64,000 nucleotides of DNA, taken from contig NC_091051.1 in assembly GCF_963966145.1 (NCBI RefSeq), forward strand, positions 7,626,001-7,690,000, given 5' to 3'. Source of the DNA: Tenebrio molitor. Its lineage: Eukaryota > Arthropoda > Insecta > Coleoptera > Tenebrionidae. The position numbers and the translations under genes are program-made. Positions 21,801 to 31,840 of this stretch are shown here, one piece after another. Numbering within the stretch: the stretch's first letter is position 1; each line of letters begins with the position of its first letter. Under the pieces are notes generated by a model. The model ran no database searches. It was not told where the DNA came from and worked only from the letters and a program-made list of their open reading frames with translations.

Positions 21801-24150
21801 TGGCGTCGTTAAACGGAAAACAGACGCCACAACCGGCCTCATCTGATTAACGTGGATTAAAAACAAACGTTTATTTTTATCAAAATGGCTGGTTAATCGC
21901 GTTTTTTGCTAAAAAACAATAGGGGTTATGTCAATAAATAATTGGAAATGATGGGGGTTGTTTCCCCGATTTTGCGTCGTGTCCCATGATGATATAAGTG
22001 ACGAAAGTAGTAAAAATGGTACGTGATGACCTTTAGTAACCTTCAAGTTTCGTTTGATTAAAATTGGGGATCGTTCTTGGGGGGTGTGTTCGCGTTGTGT
22101 GGGGTTAAAGGCGGCAAAATGTCCGATTTTCGAACTCTGCTCGATAATCCAAAATTGGGGCAAATGCCAAATTGGACGCCTACGTCATCAATAAAAGTAC
22201 TGCTAAAATCGCCCTCGGGAGCTCCCCAGCTCGAAAATCGACAAAAACCACCCCGAAAACCGTTGGTTTTCAACCGAATATCGCTATATGGGACAACGCT
22301 ATCAACCTTTAACATAGGGAAATACATTGTACAAATGGAGTCGTATACGCTTATACAGCTTGTCCATATGAACAAAGCCGAGCCAAAACAAACAGCGAAA
22401 ACTCCGTTCCCGTATCTCGGAGGCCCCCCAGATTTTCCCCAAAAATCGCAAATAATTCATTTTACCCCCGAAAAAATCACCAAAAGGCTCGGACCTACGG
22501 TGCAGCGACAAAAAATTAAAGTCGAAGCGGAACGGGCGACCCAATGCAATCCTTATGGCAGCCATTTGCTATCCGTTATATGCATAGTGGCGAGCATTTT
22601 ATCAATTTGAGTTTGTTTGCTTGCAAACAGCCAAGGGAGTTTGCCGTGGTTAAATTAACAGCGAAATATATAAAACTACCCGTACAATAAGTATGATACA
22701 GTGACAATTTGTACATGCAAATATATAAAAATTTCTTACCTGAATCAACCAACAAACTGAACACACGGCTTCGTTCGTATTTGGACCCCACGCCACTTAT
22801 GCGGTCTATAGGAGAACACAGGCGTCGCGCATTGGCTGGATTCGAAAGCAGCGCGACACGCCGACCAATCACCGACTCCAAAAACCATTTTGTTACATTT
22901 CTTTTATGAACCAATAATATACTTAGTTACACAATAAATGACTTCTTGTGTTTATGGATACGCGAGGCGGGAAAATAGTAATTAATTTGTTATTATTGAA
23001 ATGAAAAGTTATCGGCTGCAGTTAATTAAGGTTCGCATTGCTCGATCGTTTTCACCGTTGCTTGAGGTTGCCGGAGAGGTGACAGGTTATGTTTCCACGA
23101 AACTGGTTGTGTATTGCATTGAGTGAAAAAAATTGTTGTTTATCGAAACGATAAACAAAAATGTTCTAATTCTACACAGTCACGTCACCGTAAACATGTT
23201 GTTTTACTTTATTACATAATCATTTCGAGTACAGTATAGTAAAATGGAAAACCACAATTTACAGATTATGAGTATCCTTTAGCAAAAACATGATTTTCAG
23301 TTAGTTTTATTTCAACATTTGGATGTTAGTGTCTTCAGTCGTTATTACATTGACCCATTTCTCAATTATTACAAAAGATAACGTCTATATTTTGAAAAAT
23401 TAAAATTGTATCTATGCAACACACAATACATCAATGGGGCTTCATCGCTTTTCTTTTTGAAAATCCATCCATCACACAAAACACTAAATAACTAAAGAAA
23501 GTCTATACAAATTAGACATTATTACTATATTATAATTATTATAAGTAGGATGAAACCTAGCAGATAGTCTCAAATAACAAAAACCAGGTGGTAATAACCA
23601 AAGATAAGAGTTACATTTGGAAGTTAAAAAAGTAATTGTAAAAACAGACGAAAACCTCAAACTTCAAGACGGACGAATTATTTTTAAAAAGAAAGTTGAA
23701 GCTATAAAGATTAATGTTAAAGAATTCAATAAAGTTATCTGTGACTAAATTTGAGTAGGTACGCGGTGGTAATGGCAATTTTTCTTGACTGGAGAATAAG
23801 GGTAGTGTCAGATGAAGTGCTCACAGTTCAACACGCGCAAATGAGTTATTCTACGTCAAGAAAGGTGAAAGTACGTCAAGAAAGGTGAAAGTGCGTCACG
23901 AAATATTCAAACATTTAAAAGATCATACAATGTTCTACATAGAATCTAGAATGAGAAATAATTAATTTTAATGCAAAGTAATTTCTTATATGCTATTTTA
24001 TTGTTTAACTTGTATGACTTGGTAATACAATAAATTCGAATTCCTGATTTCTTTTTTTTTATAATCTCTAAATCCCAAAATAAAAGAAAATGTATACAGT
24101 GCGTTTTCTTAACCGTTGCCATGGGAAATTGCATGGTAAAAATTATACAT
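18870..24150. other. Upstream region of dsp1; regulatory-looking, no gene supported
   Basis: Bases 18870-19330 are GC-rich and contiguous with dsp1 exon 1, probably 5' UTR and promoter. From 19400 to 21050 the sequence is plain AT-rich. From about 21060 to 22900 it is GC-richer, with TTAATTA motifs, a perfect GCGCATGCGC palindrome (21279-21288), and on minus an initiator-like TCAGTT (22755-22760) followed by a good donor CAG|GTAAGA at 22740/22739. A 177-codon plus ORF (22077-22610) has no recognisable domain. At 23852-23893 a 20-bp unit, ACGTCAAGAAAGGTGAAAGT, is repeated twice in tandem. Confidence 0.45.
21279..21288. promoter_or_regulatory. NRF1/Ewg-type palindrome GCGCATGCGC
   Basis: A perfect GCGCATGCGC core sits in the GC-richer block 2.4 kb upstream of the dsp1 start codon. 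This is the known recognition sequence of NRF1 and its insect orthologue Erect wing, usually found in promoters. Its role here is inferred from the motif only. Confidence 0.4.
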
Positions 24151-24236
24151 ACAGGGTTGCTAAGAAGTATGGATACAGCTAAATATTTTCAGAACGGATT
24201 ACCAGAACTCGCTGAAATTTTTTATACAGGATTATT

Positions 24237-24698
24237 CACGAGAGGGGTACTTCTGAATCTTTATTTTGCCGCAACCAACAATACCAATGGCAGTAACTAA
24301 TAAATCAAATGTGTTATTTCTTTTAAATTAGAAATCAAAGTAAGTTGGATAGATTTGTGAGAAATGTCAGATTGACAGATAACCTGTATTTAATCAAAAT
24401 TCAACAAATAAATTAACAAATTAATTTAGTGTAAAAGGTGTTCCGCAGCGGCGAGAGAATTCTTTCCACACTCTCCATAAATGAGGAGCATGTCAGTCTT
24501 TTCGTCGTTATTGTAAAAACACATTTTTAGAATTATTGACAAAGATTTTTTGCTTTAACGTCAAAGCGACAGAACTAAGAGCCATCGTGGATTCAGTTAT
24601 AATTATTTTCAAAATTTTAAATCAAGATATTGTTCCAATGTGTATAATGGGTTGCCGTAAAAAGAAATTCAGAAATACCCCTCTCGTGAATAACCCTG
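24237..24698. mobile_element. MITE nested in the left arm of the 24152 transposon
   Basis: The ends are CAGGATTATTCACGAGAGGG and the complement of CAGGGTTATTCACGAGAGGG, each next to TA. It interrupts the host arm between GAAATTTTTT and TAGAAGTGTT. A second, more decayed copy lies at about 57781-58136 and shares GACAGATAACCTG, TCTTTCCACAC.[C/T]TCCATAAATGAGGA and AAGAGCCATCGTGGATT. Confidence 0.8.
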
Positions 24699-25826
24699 TA
24701 GAAGTGTTTAAATTCTATCATTTGAGATTTTGTTCAATTTTCTAACGTCATTTATTCTGAAGATACAAAGCTAACTTGATTTTTTTTAAATAGTAAGGGG
24801 GGTCAAATTTAATATTTTTGAGAAGGATATTTTTTTGTGAATTCAGTGATGCAACACACCCACATCGCCACCATTTTGAAAATCTTTTGTACGGTAAAAG
24901 CAAGATGTAAAAGTTATATTATGTACAATAGCCGGCAATAAAAATTAGCCATCACTTTTCTGTCACGTCAAAATCCAAATGTGTAGACTAGGAATAAAGT
25001 GTAAAGGGACGGTCACGTGATCTGCGCGTAAAACCAATTTGTGTGGTCGAGTCCATTCGACGGAAAATAGGGGAGATTTGTCAGAGAGTTGTTTACATGT
25101 TTATGCAGTGCAACTTTATTTATGATTTTGCTTTATACGCATACCAAATTCACCCAAGACTTCAAATCTGTCTTCTCGAGACAACTGAAGATAACTTTAC
25201 AGTGTTTTCGTAAGTACAAAAAAATAATAGGAAAATTAATTTTATAACCTCACTTTCAATTGACTTGTAAATGAAATGAAAACTTAACTAACACTACTGG
25301 AATTTTGTAGGTTTTTTTAGCAGTTGATTGGAATGGCTTCGCATCAAATTTTTTGCCAGCATGGGAAAATTTTACACGGTCGAGCTCGCGAAATTATCGC
25401 CAACGTTATCGCATTTATAAAACACGAATGAGAGTGTGTTCTGTGTTAGAAAAAATCAGGAGTTATAAAATTTAATAAAAAGTTGATTTTACGTGTAATA
25501 CTTTTATCCACAATATTATATTAGTATTATAAAAAAATGATGCTAGAGTTCGCCCTCAAATCTGACAAAAATCCCCTATTCATTATTATTGATTATATCA
25601 CAAACTGCTTAAACGTTTTATTCTACGGTGAAAATTTCCCATTACATGATGCGCCACTGTCGTGGTTCCCAGTGATTCTCATTTTCCCTACGCCACTGAC
25701 GTGTTAAAGGCCGCGCAAGCTAAGCTCCGCCCCAGGTCCTTTACAGTTTAATACGATTCTAATTAGGTAATGCTTTAATGACACTGACATTTAAATTATG
25801 ACTAACTTTTTTTGCCGGTCATTGTA

Positions 25827-26057
25827 CGGGGTGATCAAGAAGGACTGTTTAAGTTGGTAACACTGGATCGTATTTTAAATCGTATAACAGGAGTAACTTC
25901 CGGTTGTTGGTGGCTTGTCGTTGTTAATGCTATACCTATATCAGATATTTGTCAAATAAACCAACAAAACATATCCAGTTGCAGTGTTATAAATAACCGA
26001 ATTAAAAAAATTTCTCAATTGTACTGCCAACTTAAACAGTCCTTCTTGATCACCCGG
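25827..26057. mobile_element. 231-bp MITE, C[G/C]GGGTGATCAAGAAGG ends
   Basis: The ends (GGTGATCAAGAAGGACTGTT followed by TAAGTTGG) form exact inverted repeats, with TA on both sides. It is non-coding and lies inside the larger 24152-26520 transposon. Confidence 0.85.
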
Positions 26058-26652
26058 TATTTTGCATTTAAACTTTTTATTTTTTTTATTAAAATGTATT
26101 CTGTTTCGGTTAAACTCTAATTTTTACACTTATTATTAACTTTTATTTATTTTTTGGTCAAAATACAGATGGCAAAGAACTAACGATAGATAAAGACAAC
26201 ATTTCCAAGGTTAGATTTTTCAAATTTTATAACCGAATTCTATAATTTTTATAAGGTTTCGGTTAAAATAAGATATGCATGTGTTACATCACTGAATTTA
26301 CAAAAAAAATACTCTTTTTAAAGATATTAAATTTGACTCCCCGTGCCATTTAAAAAAAAATCAAGTTAGTCTTCTATCTTCAAAATTAATGATTTTAGAA
26401 AATTCAAAAAAATGTCAGATGATATAATTTCAACACTTCTAACTGTTAGCCGAATTTCAACGATCTCTGCTAAACCGTTCTGAAAATATTTAGCTGTATC
26501 CATACTTTTTAGCGACACTGTATATATACCTATACCCCCTGTTAACTTTTGTTTTGATGACACTCAAACCATTTTTGGAACAAAGTTGGAAGATTTTTTA
26601 AACTATCGGATAGATTACAATTCACTGTCATAAACTGTCGAAAAAGTTGTGA

Positions 26653-27090
26653 AAAATAGTAGGTATATTATGTCATGAGGACCAAAAATGAAGTTTTATG
26701 TGCTGCGGCTAGTAGATTGGCTGCTGAACGCAGTGAGGCAGACAAATCAGCCAAAGCACATAAAACCACTTTTTCTCCGAATAACATATACTATTTTTTC
26801 TTCAAACGTCCGTAAATTATGACATTATCCCGCTGCATTGATAATGCTAAAGTGTCACTTCATTGTCATGGCATCTAACGAGCTGACGAGCGGCAGATAA
26901 AGTTATTATCTCCGCTGAGGGCGTCCGTGAAGTTGTTATATCCGCTGATGAGCGGCAGTAAAGTAAACTAGCTAAATCATTTGAAATTCCTACCTGGTTT
27001 CTTAACATGTCTAAAATAATTTGTCATGAAGGTTTGAAGAAAAAATAGTATATGTTATTCGGAACAAAAATGGTTTTATGTGCTTTGGCT
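26653..27090. repeat. Foldback cluster with three copies of a 58-bp arm
   Basis: The arm (GAAAAAATAGTATATGTTAT... to ...GGTTTTATGTGCTTTGGCT) occurs inverted at 26749-26806, direct at 27032-27090 and, more diverged, direct at 26653-26711. Between the inner pair, two CCGCTGA.GAGCGGC-type small palindromes occur (about 26888 and 26944). It is probably a foldback transposon remnant. Confidence 0.6.
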
Positions 27091-27613
27091 CGTTTGGATC
27101 TGGTTTTCTTGCCACTATCATTTTTAGCAGGTTGAAATGTTGGTCGACTTTTGTCACTTTCATTTAAAAAATAAATAGTTAAGCCTCCTCGAGGCTATGA
27201 TTAAAATAAATAATAAATTAATAGTAATTTTTTTAAAGTACTGCAAAGTATAAACAAAATTTACTTTGGTTTCAGTTATGCCAACATGTTTTTTTTTTCA
27301 GTTACTTTACAGGATTGTAGGGATTTTTATTGTTTAACCAACATTAATTGTTAGGGAGTGGACTTTTGTTTATCTATTATCTCGCTTATCTAGGGAGTAG
27401 GGGAGTAGTGAACTCTGGACTTATGATATTATATCTCTGATATTATTTTTTATCAATAAGTTATAACCACGTCATTATATTTAATTTTTTAATTTAACAA
27501 CAATTTGCCCTTTTATATTGTATTATAATATAATTTGAAATTTATTACAATTTGATGGAATTAACCTAAAAAAGTGAATACAAAAAAAGTAAGTTTTTTT
27601 TTAAATTAATGTA

Positions 27614-30600
27614 ATGATGGTTCAACAAAAGTTTTTTCAGGTAATGGCCCAACTTGCTGAAGAATTTATTCACAACTTTTATCACATAGAGGGTGATACT
27701 ATTGCAAAAAGGCGAAAAAAAATGTTTATATTGTTACACCAGAATGTTTCACTTAAGGACAATGTAAGTGTGCTGGATTCTATTTCAACAAGCTTGAAGC
27801 CTAGAACATATTTAGAAAGCTTATTCAAGTTAGATTTTTTAATATATTTCCATAGAACACATGAATTACATCAATTATTAAAAGAAGGAAATGATGTACT
27901 TGTCAGCAAGATTACAAAACAAATTTGGTTTTTTAAAGAATGTTTTGGTGAAATAGGAGCTGAAGAACTGGTAAATGAAACACTGCCATGTATGTCATTT
28001 TCTGTTCGCATGAAAGTTTTGAGGAAGTTAAGTCGATATTTAAGTTCTGAACAATTTGAGCAAATATTTGATGCAGTAGTCACACGGTATGGAATATTTA
28101 TAGCTTCAAAATTTATAACAGGTTGTGGTCCCATTAAAATAAGACAAGTTTTAGTTGAATATCCAATTAATCTAACCTCGACCGATTTGCGCATTTTGTA
28201 TGAAAAAGATCCTGATTTGATTGATTTTTATTTTATACATTCTGAGTCTTCCATAAAAACTAAAGCTTACGAAAGTCTCATTAAATTTATTTTTGTAAAA
28301 GATCGCAATTTATATAACCACTTGAAAGAAAAATATAAATTTCAACACACATTTGGTCGAAGAACTACAAAAAAATTTGTAACTATGAAAAAAGATGATG
28401 TAATAAACAATCCAGAAGAATTTAAATGTTACTTAAATATGAAGGCAGTAATACGAAAATTAGGTAAGGAATCGGTACAGCTCTTCTTGAATACTCTCCC
28501 CAAGGATTTTCAAATTTTTCAATTAGATAAGAGCTGGTTAAACTTTTTTTCGAAAAAATATCATTATAGTCTCCATTTTAAAATCATTCAGACTCACTAC
28601 AACATAAAATATTGCGATTATCCAAAGTTTATTAATGAACATCTTTTGAAACTCATACCAGAAAATGCGGAAAGGGCACTTTTGGCCAAGGTTAAAGTAG
28701 ATGAAGGACACGACGAGTTTGTTAGGTATTTGACAACCAAAGATTCTATTCCTGCCATAAAAGAAATGATTAATGTAACAAGCAGTATACTCGACAGAGG
28801 TGCACTGATCAAGTATTTAATTGAAACTTGTCATATTAATAAAGACATTGATGGTTTGTTTTCAGTTATGAAATATTTTTGTAAACGACATAAAAATGAC
28901 GAGATTTCTGTTCATCTACGATTCATAAATAACATAGAGAATCTTTTCGGTTTTAAAGATTTCACTGAGGAAATGTGGAACTGTTTAAACGAATTGTTAA
29001 CTATTCACATGTTGAAATTTGACGAGAGTGACTCTGCTGTACAAAAGATACAAACACTACCTCTAGTAAATGTTAATGTTGGCACATCTATTTTTCAAAA
29101 ATTTTCTTATATGCAGTTTTTGTTTAAGAGAGGTAACTCTGTTGACGTACTGATATCGGAATACTTTGATACAAGTTCTGAATTTCCTCAGTGGAATCGA
29201 TATGATAAAAATTTTGGAAAGTACGTGTTGCTTTTTTGTATCAATAGTGTAGCAAAGAACGATTTTGAAGATAAAAACGTAAACTTTAACTGTGAATTAA
29301 TCTGTGAAATCGACAATTGGAATGCTTGCCATAAAGACGATCAGTTAGATTTTTACGATTTTCCAGTATTAGTCGAAGCGTTCAAGTATTATCTTAAACA
29401 TGATAAGACAGGCTGTAGGCGTATAGTAGATATCTTCAAAAGTAAAATTCTCACTACTGAGGAAAATAAGTTGAGAAACGAGTGTCTGGAAATATATTGG
29501 GAACGTTTTGATAGTTTCGGTAATTTAAAACAGCTTAAGTGGTTCCTAACGTACGAACCAAATGCTGTTGTCGGTCATTTCGATAAATTTTTTGATCTAT
29601 TACTCGATACAAAATTACAAATTCATTGGAGGCTACGAATGTGGCGCACCATCAAAAAATTCACTCATTTACAATTGGACGAGAGGTCAATTCAAATCTG
29701 CCTCTCTAAAATAAACGATGACGATTTTGTTGAACAGAAATCGAAATTTGTAACTTGCTTGGCGATTCTAATGAAGTCTGGAGATTATGCAGACTTGGCA
29801 AATTCATTTAAACCAGCCAACAAGCAACTCGATTTGACAAACGAGAAACAAGTTAGATTGTACAATTTACAATGTGCGATAGGGCAATGTTTCAAATATA
29901 CGAAGAGTTGTGACACTCTCCCTTCTCTGTTAAAGTATTGCGCCGGTGACTACTTCAAATATTCCAAAAATTCGCTTTACAGCCTTTTGTATCGGACACC
30001 AGAAAATGCGCTTCCCCAATACTTGAACTATTTATCGAAACAAGCTATTTCCGTTAGAAAACATGCTTTGTACTTGACGTGTGAGCTAAGCACGTCGACT
30101 GCATTGGAAAAGATGATCAGATTATTGAATAAGCAGGAAGAAGTGCTGTCTTTGCAAAAACACATGTTCGACACGACTATCCAATACTTTGTGAAGAATC
30201 CCACCGATCTTTTCTTCGAGTTGGTTAAGCTGAACATGCTATTTATTAGTAAGAACGACACCGAGTCATTGAACAGTGCAACAGAACATTTGAGCAAAAT
30301 CCCACAGAAATATAAAGTCGAGTATATTATTTACTGTTGGGAGTATCTGGAGAAGACTGTTGATATTTGGGAGAAGCTGAAACCGCTCAAAAACCGTTTG
30401 TTATCAAGTATGAAACCTCTGATGGCGCTAATACCATTGCAATTTGGATTAAAAATTATCGATGACCATTACATGACGACCAAGTCGTTGGGTAATTTCG
30501 ACGATTTCGTAATAAACTTTGTGCGCTATCAAGTAGAAAAAGCCGTAATATTTGAGAAGTGTTTTAATGTATTGGAAAAGTGTGACAATCGAGACACAGT

Positions 30601-31159
30601 TCTTAACGTCCTCCGTAACTGGTACAATACGGTTATGGCCTCCCAAGAAAATGACTTGTCGTACATGGAACCTTTTGCCAATTACTTTGAGGCGAAAGTG
30701 AACGTTATCGAGAATTTTTCCGATTTCATTAAAATCCATTTCTTGAGAAAAAAACTGGAGTGGTCCCAGAATCAAAATGTGGAAGATTTAGTAGAAAACG
30801 TTTTTTCATTCTTCAAACATTTGGTTTTCACTTACGGCATAAATATTGTCCAGCTATTTGCGCCTGAGATGCACCGGAATCTGTCGTTCTTTTTTCCTGA
30901 AGACAAAACCAAGCTGTATAATTTTTATTTGAACATGATAACGAAACATCCACATCCGAACGTGGCACTGTTGCTGCTAGACGTGATAACCATACCTTCT
31001 CCTAAACACAGTTCCTTTGAACCCTTCAAAAATATTATTGACATCATCGAAAATATGAACGATGGGCTGCTTCAAATCATTTTGCACCATAGAAAACATA
31101 AATACAAAATGTGTGATTCTTATGATATTCACAATGTTTATATTAAGCGACAATTTTGA
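27614..31159 (+). CDS. Uncharacterised 1181-aa intronless protein
   Basis: One uninterrupted reading frame covers 3.5 kb in a region where all neighbours have introns. The protein is rich in Phe, Tyr, Leu, Lys, Asn and Asp and looks helical throughout: amphipathic segments such as LESLFKLDFLIYFHRTHELH and LRMWRTIKKFTHLQ alternate with short polar loops, suggesting a helical-repeat scaffold. There is no signal peptide, membrane segment, Cys/His cluster or P-loop that I can see. Codon use is AT-rich at the start and more balanced after about 29,400. The start could be 27614 (MMVQQKFF) or the in-frame ATG at 27644; the latter follows TTTTTTCAG|GTAATGG, which could be a splice acceptor for an untranslated first exon. 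I do not recognise the family. A fast-evolving insect gene or a retrogene are both possible. Confidence 0.8.
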   Translation: MMVQQKFFQVMAQLAEEFIHNFYHIEGDTIAKRRKKMFILLHQNVSLKDNVSVLDSISTSLKPRTYLESLFKLDFLIYFHRTHELHQLLKEGNDVLVSKITKQIWFFKECFGEIGAEELVNETLPCMSFSVRMKVLRKLSRYLSSEQFEQIFDAVVTRYGIFIASKFITGCGPIKIRQVLVEYPINLTSTDLRILYEKDPDLIDFYFIHSESSIKTKAYESLIKFIFVKDRNLYNHLKEKYKFQHTFGRRTTKKFVTMKKDDVINNPEEFKCYLNMKAVIRKLGKESVQLFLNTLPKDFQIFQLDKSWLNFFSKKYHYSLHFKIIQTHYNIKYCDYPKFINEHLLKLIPENAERALLAKVKVDEGHDEFVRYLTTKDSIPAIKEMINVTSSILDRGALIKYLIETCHINKDIDGLFSVMKYFCKRHKNDEISVHLRFINNIENLFGFKDFTEEMWNCLNELLTIHMLKFDESDSAVQKIQTLPLVNVNVGTSIFQKFSYMQFLFKRGNSVDVLISEYFDTSSEFPQWNRYDKNFGKYVLLFCINSVAKNDFEDKNVNFNCELICEIDNWNACHKDDQLDFYDFPVLVEAFKYYLKHDKTGCRRIVDIFKSKILTTEENKLRNECLEIYWERFDSFGNLKQLKWFLTYEPNAVVGHFDKFFDLLLDTKLQIHWRLRMWRTIKKFTHLQLDERSIQICLSKINDDDFVEQKSKFVTCLAILMKSGDYADLANSFKPANKQLDLTNEKQVRLYNLQCAIGQCFKYTKSCDTLPSLLKYCAGDYFKYSKNSLYSLLYRTPENALPQYLNYLSKQAISVRKHALYLTCELSTSTALEKMIRLLNKQEEVLSLQKHMFDTTIQYFVKNPTDLFFELVKLNMLFISKNDTESLNSATEHLSKIPQKYKVEYIIYCWEYLEKTVDIWEKLKPLKNRLLSSMKPLMALIPLQFGLKIIDDHYMTTKSLGNFDDFVINFVRYQVEKAVIFEKCFNVLEKCDNRDTVLNVLRNWYNTVMASQENDLSYMEPFANYFEAKVNVIENFSDFIKIHFLRKKLEWSQNQNVEDLVENVFSFFKHLVFTYGINIVQLFAPEMHRNLSFFFPEDKTKLYNFYLNMITKHPHPNVALLLLDVITIPSPKHSSFEPFKNIIDIIENMNDGLLQIILHHRKHKYKMCDSYDIHNVYIKRQF

Positions 31160-31840
31160 AGGTGGTTAAATTTATTATATTATGTAAGATTTTATGTTTG
31201 AAATACCGACTGATGACAAAAACTTAGCTTGATTTATTTTGACTTTTTTTTAATGACAGGAAGATATATTTGTGTTTATTTTTACTTTGTTATTAATTGT
31301 ATGTACTTATTATTTTTACTTATCTTATACATTATATTATATTAGCAATCAATAATATAAGACAATAGTTATTAAAAATGTGATACTAATTACATATTTA
31401 ATTTTTGACATTTTTGACAGTATTGCAAGTAATTGTTCTTTTAGTAAATAAAGATTCCTTTTGTGAAATGCAAATTTTACTCCTTTACCAGAATAATTCT
31501 TTTTACTTGCAGCCAGATTAAAACGTTTAGAAAAAATGTTCTTTGATTTATTAATTATTCCTAAAGTACCTATTAAAACAACTTGAACGTCCTTGAAGTT
31601 TTTAATGTAGTCCAATTTTACATAATTACGGCGGTTAGCTTTTGTTAAAAAATTCGATTGAGTTGATTACAATTATTGAAAAATAGAGCGAAATTGCTAC
31701 ATTCCAAAAAATGATTATGTCACATTGATAATGAAGATTCCAAGTTCAAGTGAATCAAAGCAAGTCACTTCTGTTCTATAATTATACTTATTTTGGTATC
31801 GGATTTCCATTTAGATAAGATAAAATTGTTATAACATAAC
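31160..31840 (+). other. Spacer before the UGT gene
   Basis: AT-rich. AATAAA at about 31446-31451 may end the 1181-aa gene's transcript. A minus-strand ORF of 88 codons (31349-31615) has no convincing family match. The UGT promoter is presumably in the last 100 bp, but no TATA box stands out. Confidence 0.35.

Larger units (their letters stand above)
24152..26520. mobile_element. 2.4-kb transposon with about 230-bp inverted ends
   Basis: The left end CAGGGTTGCTAAGAAGTATG (24152) and right end (reverse complement of CAGTGTCGCTAAAAAGTATG, ending 26520) continue as inverted arms through GGATACAGCTAAATATTTTC, TAGAAGTGTT.AAATT and AATTCAGTGATG. The left arm is interrupted by a 462-bp element at 24237-24698; removing that block restores the match to the right arm. 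The interior, 24870-26260, contains a second MITE (25827-26057) and no recognisable transposase. Confidence 0.75.

Noticed and set aside
22077..22610. 177-codon plus-strand ORF in the GC-richer block
   Set aside because: No recognisable domain; an overlapping 105-codon ORF exists on the other strand. Composition explains the open frame. It could be revisited if transcripts are found.
26880..26975. CTGATGAG/CTGACGAG motifs reminiscent of a hammerhead ribozyme
   Set aside because: The required GAAA segment and stem III are not found at the right distance. The motifs are explained by small GCCGCT/AGCGGC palindromes.
31349..31615. 88-codon minus-strand ORF downstream of the 1181-aa gene
   Set aside because: Faint resemblance to LINE C-terminal sequence, but no conserved block is convincing.
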